A stretch of DNA of 9,474 nucleotides. It comes from an uncultured Rickettsiales bacterium. GTDB lineage: Bacteria > Pseudomonadota > Alphaproteobacteria > Rickettsiales > UBA1997. Within the stretch, counting starts at the first letter, position 1, and the number at the start of each line of letters is the position of its first letter. The notes under the pieces were generated by a model. The model searched no databases. It saw nothing but the letters and a program-made list of their open reading frames with translations, and was not told the DNA's origin. Where the stretch lies: the NCBI GenBank assembly GCA_934725005.1, contig CAKVBE010000032.1, forward strand, positions 1 to 9,474. The letters run 5' to 3'. Made by a program: the position numbers and the translations under genes. Shown here one piece after another: positions 1 to 6,307 of the stretch.

Positions 1-396
1 GTACAAGAGTATGTTATAAGGTTTTGGGAAACACAGTTTCCAGATTTTATAAAGCCATCGATAGGTGCTGGTGGCAGGAGATACTATTACGATAGTGATA
101 TAGAAACTTTATTAAAGGTAAAAAAGTACTTGTATGAAGATGGTTATACAATAAAGGGTCTTCAAAATTTGCTTAAAAGTAAAAAAGTTATAGAAAAAAC
201 TAAAAAAGATTGTTCTGATTTTGCTGATACAACTACAAGTGATTATGGTTTTGATTTTGAACAAAAACGAACTTTGAATATAGATAATTATAACCAGCAG
301 TCAGTAAGTAATCATGGGAATCAATTACTCAAGAGCAGATTGTCTGAGTTTAAAAATCGTTTATTAAATTTTTCAATAAAATTAGAAAATGTTTAA
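1..396 (+). CDS. MerR-family transcriptional regulator, 3' part
   Basis: The reading frame is open from the first base and 131 residues are visible; the start and the first part of the winged helix-turn-helix lie outside the window. Visible residues 5-29 carry the MerR signature: YVIRFWE, then a wing ending GGRRYY. Residues 44-60 (LYEDGYTIKGLQNLLKS) match the helix after the wing in the short MerR regulators that commonly follow ihfA in Alphaproteobacteria; that synteny is family knowledge and cannot be checked here. After about residue 62 the sequence is polar and low in complexity, with no recognisable effector-binding domain or metal-binding cysteine pattern. It should bind promoter DNA as a dimer, but its target and ligand are unknown. 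The next gene starts 113 bases downstream, so it is probably not in the same operon. The family call is firm and the specific role is open. Confidence 0.86.
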   Translation, partial: VQEYVIRFWETQFPDFIKPSIGAGGRRYYYDSDIETLLKVKKYLYEDGYTIKGLQNLLKSKKVIEKTKKDCSDFADTTTSDYGFDFEQKRTLNIDNYNQQSVSNHGNQLLKSRLSEFKNRLLNFSIKLENV

Positions 397-509
397 TATA
401 ATTTTAATTATATTGATAATTCTTGTTTATGCAAATTCTACTTGAAAAAATATTAATTATTTATAAATTTATTGTATATTTTTAATAAATATTTGTATTT
501 AGTCATACT

Positions 510-1013
510 ATGAAGAAGTTTTTATTCTTTATATTAACGGTATTGCTATTAGCTAAGAAATCGTTTTCAGCACCGTTAATGTGTACAATGTGTACTGTAG
601 CAGTTGCTTCTGGTTTTGGTATAGCTAGAATGCTGGGTGTCAATGATTTAGTAATTGGTATTTGGTTTGGTGCAATAATGTTTGCTATATCCGAGTGGAG
701 TTTATATTTTTTATCAAAAAAGAATATAGAAAACAGATTATTGAAATTTCTTACATTTTTATCATCATATATTTTAGTTGTATTCCCATATATCGGAAAG
801 AATCCAAGTATTCTATTTAACGATAAGAAAATATTTTTTATAGATAGTTTTCTATTCTCTGTATTTGTTGGAAGTGTCGTGTTATATTTTAGTATAAAAT
901 TGTATATGTATATTAAAAATATGAACGGGGGTCGCCCACATTTTCCATATGAAAGGGTTGTTTTACCTATATTTTTGCTATTAATAACAAGTGTTGTGTT
1001 CAATTTTTTATAA
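510..1013 (+). CDS. Four-segment membrane protein with an N-terminal CxxC motif
   Basis: The protein has 167 residues. Residues 1-20 form a signal peptide or first membrane segment (MKKF then a leucine-rich core, ending SFSA). It is followed directly by MCTMC (Cys25 and Cys28) and a glycine-rich stretch, GFGIARMLGVNDLVIGIWFG. Hydrophobic segments lie at about 47-67, 76-95, 110-130 and 150-166, and a motif GRPHFPYERVVLPI precedes the last one. This pattern (C-x-x-C-TVAV, a small-residue glycine helix, and a late FPF/FPY-K/R-VVLPI motif) resembles uncharacterised integral membrane proteins I associate with candidate-phyla bacteria and archaea; that is recall, not a search. The CxxC next to the membrane could bind a metal or take part in thiol exchange, but no function is established. 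No clear Shine-Dalgarno sequence precedes the ATG. A long open frame on the opposite strand over almost the same span is judged a shadow, because only the plus frame has a signal peptide and family-like motifs. Confidence 0.82.
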   Translation: MKKFLFFILTVLLLAKKSFSAPLMCTMCTVAVASGFGIARMLGVNDLVIGIWFGAIMFAISEWSLYFLSKKNIENRLLKFLTFLSSYILVVFPYIGKNPSILFNDKKIFFIDSFLFSVFVGSVVLYFSIKLYMYIKNMNGGRPHFPYERVVLPIFLLLITSVVFNFL

Positions 1014-1136
1014 AAGTTATTTACGCATATATTTTATTAATTTAAATTAAAATTATAATAAAAAATATTTATTGAAAATAAAAAAATATTATATACCATA
1101 TTATTATACTAAGTTAAAGATTATACTTATAGGACA

Positions 1137-1655
1137 ATGAATTTTAAGAATTTTTTACTTTTATTTTTATTTATTTTTATTGTAAATACTGCGCCAGCTG
1201 AGATTATAGATAACCAGAAGGTTGTTAACAAAGAATTTGGTTCATGGACTGTATCTTGTAGAGAAGATTTAATGTTGGGTGAAAATAATTGCAAGCTATT
1301 TGCTAATGTGTTAGATGGTACTGTTATTTTTGTTAATCCAAATAATAATGTAAATAAAATTGTTACTATTTCAAAAGAAATTTCTGAGGGAAGTAATATC
1401 ATGTTTAGAGTTGATAAAAACGAGCTATTTGAATCTGATACGGCTAGAAATAATGAATATAGTATTGTTGAAATGGATGTTGAAGATAAGGTAAAATTAC
1501 TAGAACAATTAAAAACCGGAAATAATCTTTATGTGAGATTAAATATAAAAGATGAATCCAGTGATAATGGTACAAAACAGATTACTGCTAGATTTAATTT
1601 AGCAGATTTTAGTAAAGCTATTATCTATTATAATTCAGTGGTTAAACCGTTGTAA
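1137..1655 (+). CDS. IalB-family (invasion-associated locus B-like) periplasmic protein
   Basis: The protein has 172 residues. Residues 1-21 form a cleavable signal peptide with a long hydrophobic core ending TAPA, so the mature protein begins near Glu22 and should be periplasmic. The mature part opens with FGSWTVSC (34-41), followed by a second cysteine at 52 (NNCKLF). This W-x-V-x-C plus downstream cysteine arrangement is the hallmark of the IalB family of Alphaproteobacteria. The C-terminal ITARFNLADFSKAI (149-162) fits the family's closing strand and helix. IalB was named from Bartonella, where it affects entry into red cells. Most relatives are simply small secreted proteins of unknown biochemical role, so virulence should not be read into this one. 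The ATG is preceded at 1131 by AGGA, unusually close. The protein ends 36 bases before gap, so the two may share a transcript. Confidence 0.82.
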   Translation: MNFKNFLLLFLFIFIVNTAPAEIIDNQKVVNKEFGSWTVSCREDLMLGENNCKLFANVLDGTVIFVNPNNNVNKIVTISKEISEGSNIMFRVDKNELFESDTARNNEYSIVEMDVEDKVKLLEQLKTGNNLYVRLNIKDESSDNGTKQITARFNLADFSKAIIYYNSVVKPL

Positions 1656-1691
1656 TTGTATAGATAAATTATTAATCAAAAAAGGTATTAT

Positions 1692-2705
1692 ATGACTATA
1701 AAAGTTGCTATAAACGGTTTCGGAAGAATTGGTAGATGTGTACTTAGAGCTTATTTTGAAAATCCATCAAAATACAATGATATGGAAATAGTTGCTATAA
1801 ACGATCTGACACCAATAGAAACGAATGCTCATTTGTTAAAATATGATTCAGTACATGGTCATTTTAGAGGTGATGTAAAAGTTGATGATGGTAATTTAGT
1901 AGTTTGTGGAAAGAAAATAAGAGTATTTTCAGAAAAAGATGCAAACAATTTGCCTTGGAAAGATCTAGGAATTGATATAGTTGCCGAGTGTACTGGTATT
2001 TTTAATAGTAAAGAAAAAGCTCAACCACACTTTAATGCTGGTGCAAAAAAAGTTATTTTGTCAGCTCCTGCAAAAGATGACACAAAGACTGTTGTTATGG
2101 GCGTAAATAATGAGGATCTAAAGGCATCAGATGTAATTATTTCAAATGGTTCCTGTACAACAAACTGCTTAGCTCCAATAGCTAAAATATTAGATAGAGA
2201 AATTGGTATAGTTAAAGGTCATATGACTACTATTCATGCTTATACAAATGATCAAAGAACAGTAGACTGTGCTCATAATGATTTAAGAAGAGCGAGATGT
2301 GCTGGTGTTTCTATGATTCCAACAACAACAGGTGCAGCAAAAGCTGTTGGCTTGGTATTGCCACAATTAAAAGGAAAATTGGATGGTGTATCAATCAGAG
2401 TTCCAACTCCTGATGTATCTTTTGTTGATTTGTCATTTGAAGCAAAAAGGGAAGTTACGGTTGATGAAATACAAAATCTAATTAAAGAAGCTGCCGATGG
2501 TGAGTTAAAAGGTATTTTATCTTATACAAATGAACCATTAGTATCAATTGATTTTACTCATGATCCACATAGTTCAATTTTTGATATGTCACAGACAAAA
2601 GTTTTAGGTGGAAACTTTGTAAGAATTGGTTCTTGGTATGATAATGAATGGGGATTTTCAAATAGAATGTTAGATAATATTTTATTTTGGATGTCACTAA
2701 GATAG
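1692..2705 (+). CDS. gap: Glyceraldehyde-3-phosphate dehydrogenase, type I
   Basis: The 337-residue protein has the full length of bacterial class I GAPDH. It converts glyceraldehyde 3-phosphate, phosphate and NAD+ to 1,3-bisphosphoglycerate in cytoplasmic glycolysis. The Rossmann-fold loop GFGRIGR is at 9-15. An Asp at 38 (AIND) lies near the end of the second strand, as in NAD-preferring enzymes. The catalytic Cys155 is in SNGSCTTNC (151-159) and the catalytic His182 in [29 protein letters not shown] and the closing [12 protein letters not shown] are all present, so no key residue is missing. An AAAGG ribosome-binding site at 1681-1685 sits six bases before the ATG and supports this start. 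In many Alphaproteobacteria pgk follows gap; here the gene ends in a stem-loop region with gltX convergent beyond it, so that linkage is lost. Confidence 0.98.
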   Translation: MTIKVAINGFGRIGRCVLRAYFENPSKYNDMEIVAINDLTPIETNAHLLKYDSVHGHFRGDVKVDDGNLVVCGKKIRVFSEKDANNLPWKDLGIDIVAECTGIFNSKEKAQPHFNAGAKKVILSAPAKDDTKTVVMGVNNEDLKASDVIISNGSCTTNCLAPIAKILDREIGIVKGHMTTIHAYTNDQRTVDCAHNDLRRARCAGVSMIPTTTGAAKAVGLVLPQLKGKLDGVSIRVPTPDVSFVDLSFEAKREVTVDEIQNLIKEAADGELKGILSYTNEPLVSIDFTHDPHSSIFDMSQTKVLGGNFVRIGSWYDNEWGFSNRMLDNILFWMSLR

Positions 2706-2772
2706 TTGTATAATATAATTTATATTTTAATTATCACAAACGTTAGTCTTAATTTAGTATCCCTTTAATTGT

Positions 2773-2817
2773 TTGGACTAGCGGTCTAATTGTACTGCCG
2801 TTTGGTCCAATTTTATT
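2773..2817 (+). terminator. Probable terminator after gap
   Basis: TTGGAC at 2773-2778 pairs with GTCCAA at 2805-2810. Inside it, GCGGT (2781-2785) can pair with ACTGC (2794-2798) using one G-U pair. A T-rich run, TTTTATT, follows at once (2811-2817). The stem has an unequal internal loop, so it is not a perfect terminator, but it lies about 70 bases after the gap stop and is a GC-rich island in AT-rich sequence. Confidence 0.5.
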
Positions 2818-2825
2818 GTAATTTA

Positions 2826-2848
2826 AGCCAGCACCTATGGTGCTGGCT
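2826..2848. repeat. Perfect 10-bp hairpin after gap
   Basis: AGCCAGCACC, a TAT loop and GGTGCTGGCT form a perfect ten-pair stem, the most GC-rich structure in the surrounding few hundred bases. No clean T-run follows on the plus strand, and the minus strand offers only a short one (TTAAATTACAATAAAA is read after the stem). It may be a second, back-up or bidirectional terminator between the convergent gap and gltX genes, or a processing or stability hairpin at the gap mRNA end. Confidence 0.55.
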
Positions 2849-3159
2849 AATTAGTTGGAATTGTTTTGGATTTAAACTAATACATCATCAAGTGCTTAAC
2901 ATATATAACTGTTTATCGCAATTTTGTTTTTGGACTTTGTTATCTAGATAAAATATAATATACTAGATTTTTGAATTAGTCAGAATAATTCACTTTTTGA
3001 CGTTATTTTTGCCTTTAATTTCATCACAAACTATTTGCTGAATTTTCGATTTAATAAATAGTAAAATTAATCTTGCAAATAGTTTTAGCGATGCATTTAG
3101 AAACTAAATTTTTCAAATTACATTATTCCAGATTTAATTCACAATTCAAAATTTAAGAA
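2849..3159. other. Intergenic region between convergent gap and gltX
   Basis: No plausible coding frame, tRNA or known RNA was recognised here. It is AT-rich with scattered stop codons on both strands. The only clear structure is the nested inverted repeat described separately. Near the gltX stop an AT-only imperfect hairpin (about 3149-3172: AAATTTAAGAA against TTCTAAATTT with one bulged base) could act as a weak end signal for gltX, but it lacks G and C pairs and is not called as a terminator. Confidence 0.5.
3028..3085. repeat. Nested inverted repeat
   Basis: AAACTATTTGC (3028-3038) is the exact reverse complement of GCAAATAGTTT (3075-3085). Inside it AATTTT (3041-3046) is the reverse complement of AAAATT (3063-3068), and the central ATTTAATAAAT is itself nearly palindromic. 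The whole 58-base block can fold into one long stem with small internal loops, on either strand. It could be a degraded repeat element, a small structured RNA, or a feature of the gltX 3' region. Confidence 0.6.
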
Positions 3160-4815
3160 TTATTCTAAATTTAAATTAAGTCTTTTTGTCACCCCGTCTT
3201 TTCCTAAAACTTTCATAACAGAACACAGATCTGGACTTTGTTCTCTTCCTGTTATTGCTATTCTTAATATTTTAGCTATATCGGCAACAGTGCCCTTATA
3301 TGCATTAGGATTTTGTTTATATTCTTTCATATTTGAAGTATAACCTAAATCTTCAGAAATAACTTTAACTTTATCAAACCATTGTTGATTATCATCGTTT
3401 TCATTATATACTTTTTTGAAAGATGATAGAACGCTATTTACTAAATCTGTTCCTAAAGTTGATAATTTTTCTTTAACTAGGCTTGTATCTAAATCAAAAA
3501 AATAAGAAATTTCATTTTTCATATCAGACCATTTTACAATATCTTTTCTTACTTTTTTTGGATTATCTCTTTCTATATTTAATATTTTTCTAACATAATC
3601 TTTGTTGTCGGACATTAGTTTGAATAATTCAGCATCATATTTTTCAGCCCATTCACTTGATAATTTAATTATTTCATCAACAGACATTCTGCCTATAACT
3701 TCCTTACTTACGCTAGCTAATTTAGCAAAATCAAATAAAGCCCCGCTTACACCTAACTTGTTTATAGAAAATGGAAATTCCTTATAATCTTTTGTTGGAT
3801 TCTGTTTTCTCCAATCTTCAAAATTTGAATTTGCAAGATTCATTAAGTACTCAATAACAGATTGAATTGGATAGCCTTCTTTGTCATAAAATTCAACATT
3901 AGCTTCAGGATCTTTTCTCTTACTCAATTTTCTTTTACTTCCCGTTTCATCAATTTTCATAATTGGTGCGATGTGTGCATATCTTGGTGCCTTCCATTTC
4001 ATTATTTTGAACAATTGTAAATGTAATGGAACCGATGGTAACCATTCATCACCTCTTGAGGCAATTGTTGTACCCATCAAAAAGTCGTCAATAATATGTG
4101 CAAAATGATAAGTTGGTAGACCATCTCTTTTCATAATAACAATATCTTGATCGCTTTCTGGAAATTCAACATTTCCTTTTATCAAATCATTTACTACAAT
4201 TTTTTTATTAGAATCACCATTTGATTTGATTCTAATTACATATTCTTCACCAGCATCAATTTTTTTAATTGCCTCTTCAATTGGAAAATTTCTATATTTT
4301 GCCCACATACCATAATAACCTAATTTAGGACAATTTTGAGCTTTTTGTTGATTAACTATATTTTCCAATTCTTCTTCTGTACAAAAACAAGAATAAGCTA
4401 AACCTTTTTTTATTAAATCTTTTATAAAGGTATGATAAATTTCTTTTCTTTCACTCTGTTTGTATGAACCATAATTTCCTATAAATTCATCACCACTTAT
4501 CATTCCTTCGTCAGGAGTAAGGCCATATTTTTGAAATGTTTTTGCTAGTGCATCAGCAGAACCTTTTACCTCTCTTTTTGTGTCAGTATCTTCGATTCTT
4601 ATTATAAAGATGCCATTTGTTGTATGCGCAATTCTTTCAGCAATCAAACCGGCATAAATGGTTCCAATATGTACAAATCCTGTTGGACTTGGAGCAACCC
4701 TTGTTACTCTTTGCTCAGGTTTTAAATTCCTTGAAGGGTATCTGTTATAAATTTCTTCAATGCTTGGCAACTTTTCCTTAAAAACTTTGTTTGCTAATAT
4801 TTCTAAATTATCCAT
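3160..4815 (-). CDS. gltX: Glutamate--tRNA ligase, long (Clostridia-like) form
   Basis: The 551-residue protein is a class I aminoacyl-tRNA synthetase that joins glutamate to tRNA-Glu with ATP. It has the HIGH-type motif in APSPTGFVHIGT (41-52), followed by RIEDTD at 73-78. The KMSKS-type loop KLSKRKDPEA is at 296-305. The region after about residue 390 is helical and would bind the anticodon. Length and wording are those of the roughly 550-residue GltX I know from Clostridia: an N-terminal extension before the HIGH motif, a VIEYLMNLANSNFEDW block and a SINKLGVSGALFDFAKL block. The typical alphaproteobacterial enzyme is about 440-480 residues. This suggests acquisition by transfer, which a tree would test. 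The ATG is followed by an uninterrupted frame and lies about 30 bases from a good promoter. The gene is convergent with gap and divergent from the glycosyltransferase cluster. Whether it charges tRNA-Gln as well cannot be read from the sequence. Confidence 0.95.
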   Translation of the reverse strand: MDNLEILANKVFKEKLPSIEEIYNRYPSRNLKPEQRVTRVAPSPTGFVHIGTIYAGLIAERIAHTTNGIFIIRIEDTDTKREVKGSADALAKTFQKYGLTPDEGMISGDEFIGNYGSYKQSERKEIYHTFIKDLIKKGLAYSCFCTEEELENIVNQQKAQNCPKLGYYGMWAKYRNFPIEEAIKKIDAGEEYVIRIKSNGDSNKKIVVNDLIKGNVEFPESDQDIVIMKRDGLPTYHFAHIIDDFLMGTTIASRGDEWLPSVPLHLQLFKIMKWKAPRYAHIAPIMKIDETGSKRKLSKRKDPEANVEFYDKEGYPIQSVIEYLMNLANSNFEDWRKQNPTKDYKEFPFSINKLGVSGALFDFAKLASVSKEVIGRMSVDEIIKLSSEWAEKYDAELFKLMSDNKDYVRKILNIERDNPKKVRKDIVKWSDMKNEISYFFDLDTSLVKEKLSTLGTDLVNSVLSSFKKVYNENDDNQQWFDKVKVISEDLGYTSNMKEYKQNPNAYKGTVADIAKILRIAITGREQSPDLCSVMKVLGKDGVTKRLNLNLE

Positions 4816-4847
4816 GTTAAAATTAAATCATACACTATTGGTCGATA

Positions 4848-4876
4848 ATTATAATTGATATAAAATTATTTTTAAA
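4848..4876 (-). promoter_or_regulatory. Probable sigma70-type promoter of gltX
   Basis: Read on the minus strand, TTTAAA (4871-4876) is followed after 17 bases by a perfect TATAAT (4848-4853). The gltX ATG is at 4815, which would leave a leader of roughly 25 bases. Chance AT-rich matches are frequent in this DNA, but the spacing and the distance to the gene both fit. Confidence 0.5.
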
Positions 4877-5276
4877 CATAGAATCAAAATATTTTCACAA
4901 TATTCCAATAACTTAACTTAGATACAACGATAATCTTAATGCAAATCACATCGATATTTCATGTAAATCATTATTTTGAATTTAATTCTCAATAAATACA
5001 TCAAAAATGAAATTAAAAAATAATAGTATTATAAATGATAATCAAACGTGATTAAACACTCTTTTCATCTCTATTAATTATGAAATTATTTATTCTTTTT
5101 ATATCATCAAGTATTATATTTGATGGTAAATACATATTATATGCAAAACAGATTAATTTTTTTTAGGTATTGACAAAATTCGTGAATTAATAATTATCCA
5201 GATTTTTTTAATACATCTGTTGACTGAATGCAAAAATATGTTATAACGATATATACAATAAAGACTAAAATTTAAT
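4877..5276. other. Intergenic region between divergent gltX and the glycosyltransferase cluster
   Basis: This AT-rich stretch shows no full-length gene. One 28-codon frame at 5080-5166 begins MKLFILFISSSIIF and looks like a signal peptide that runs into a stop. It could be a tiny membrane peptide or the stub of a lost secreted protein, and it has no visible ribosome-binding site, so it is not called as a gene. The right-hand part carries promoter-like hexamers for the downstream cluster. No tRNA or recognisable riboswitch was seen. Confidence 0.5.
5170..5247 (+). promoter_or_regulatory. Tandem promoter candidates for the glycosyltransferase cluster
   Basis: The nearer promoter has TTGACT at 5220-5225 and TATAAC at 5242-5247, separated by 16 bases. 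It would start transcription about 25 bases before the ATG at 5277. A second, upstream candidate has a consensus TTGACA at 5170-5175 with AATTAT or TAATTA near 5191-5197, spaced 15-16 bases. The two consensus-like minus-35 boxes 50 bases apart stand out, since TTGAC is rarer in this sequence than AT-only matches. Confidence 0.55.
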
Positions 5277-6250
5277 ATGGAAAAAATAAAATATCGATAA
5301 TAATATCAGTATTTAATTCTGGTAATTATGTTAGAAAGACACTTGAATCTTTAAGAGAACAAACGCTTTCTGATATAGAAATAATATGTGTTGATGATGG
5401 TAGTTCAGATTGTTCTATTGCCATTGTTAAAGAGTTTTGTGAACTAGATTGTAGAATAAAATTAATAGAAAAAGAAAAAAATTCTGGTGTATCAAGCAGT
5501 AGAAATATTGGACTTAATAATTCAAATTCTGAATTCGTGATGTTCCTAGACTCAGATGATAGTTTTGAGAAAACTATGTGTGAAAAAATGTATAAAAAAA
5601 TGGTAGGAGAGGATTTAAATTTGGTAATATGTAATGCTAATACCGTTTTGGATCCAAATTTTATGGGTTCTAGGGATTATAATAGAGATAGAAACTATGC
5701 AGCAATTGGTTCCCATATGGTTTGGAATAAGATTTTTAGAAAAAAGCTTATTGATAAATTTAATCTAAGGTTTCCAGAAGATGTTAAGGGAGGTGAGGAT
5801 GTATATTTTACAATATGCTATAAAAGCGTATGTAATAATAAAATTGGAATTTTAGATGATAGATTATACAATTATTTAATAAGAGATGGTTCATTAATGT
5901 CGTGTACTAAATTAAAGGATGCTGATCAGATGCTTGATTGCTTTAAAATTAGTGAACATGTGTACAATTTTTTTAAAACCACAAATCAATTGGATAAAGT
6001 ATACCCAATTTATTTCGCAAATATAAGATTCGGAATAAAAAATTTTACGGAAAAAAGATTTGACGAAATAGCCAGAATAATTTCTGATAATATTAAAAAC
6101 AAAAAAGAAATAATAATTGGAAATGACTGTTTCTGTGTTAATGGTGAGAAATATAGAATAGAACCACAAGCGGTTTTTGATAGAATTTTGTCATCTAGTT
6201 TAAATATGTTAAATGGTGAATTACGGTCTCAAACTCAGGTTGAATATTAA
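5277..6250 (+). CDS. GT2-family glycosyltransferase, start out of frame by one base
   Basis: The body, in frame from 5282 to the TAA ending at 6250, encodes a family 2 (GT-A fold) glycosyltransferase that transfers a sugar from a nucleotide-sugar donor. It begins KISIIISVFN and contains EIICVDDGSSD, then the metal-binding FLDSDD (Asp codons from 5546) and a GEDVYF motif with the likely catalytic acidic pair. It is collinear with the gene at 7999 over its whole length. The body has no ATG, GTG or TTG before 5537, which is too late because it removes the nucleotide-binding half. The ATG at 5277 is in another frame and stops after seven codons (5298-5300). Adding one A to the six-A run at 5281-5286 would give M-E-K-N-K-I-S-I-I-I, matching the paralogue's MKPLISIII. 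So it is a recent one-base deletion, a phase-variable or slippage-rescued gene, or a sequencing error. The rest is intact. Acceptor and donor are unknown. Confidence 0.85.
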
Positions 6251-6267
6251 ATAAGTTCCTTTATATT
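6240..6267 (+). promoter_or_regulatory. Possible promoter of the zeta-like kinase operon
   Basis: TTGAAT (6240-6245) and TATATT (6262-6267) are separated by 16 bases and overlap the last codons of the upstream glycosyltransferase. The palindrome at 6266-6291 would then cover the transcription start. AT-rich chance matches make this tentative. Confidence 0.38.
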
Positions 6268-6291
6268 GTTACGTACATTAGTACGTAATAA
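6266..6291. promoter_or_regulatory. Palindrome before the zeta-like kinase, possible operator
   Basis: TTACGTAC, an ATTA spacer and GTACGTAA form a perfect eight-base inverted repeat. It extends to eleven pairs when a G-T pair is allowed. It lies 17 bases before the kinase ATG and right after a minus-10-like box. No T-run follows, so it fits an operator for a dimeric repressor, or a leader hairpin, better than a terminator for the upstream gene. Confidence 0.5.
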
Positions 6292-6307
6292 CTAATATTC
6301 GTTCGTA

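Noticed and set aside
503..1003. Long minus-strand frame (166 codons) opposite the CxxC membrane protein
   Set aside because: Its composition is what results from reading the complement of a hydrophobic AT-rich gene. It has no signal or domain, and the plus frame carries a signal peptide and conserved motifs.
1127..1402. Minus-strand frame opposite the IalB-family gene
   Set aside because: It is a shadow of the plus-strand gene, which has a signal peptide and the FGSWTVSC signature.
5537..6250. Glycosyltransferase starting at the ATG at 5537
   Set aside because: That start would delete the first third of the GT2 domain, including the nucleotide-binding VDD motif, although the upstream codons in the same frame clearly encode it. 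A frame break at the 5' end explains the data better.
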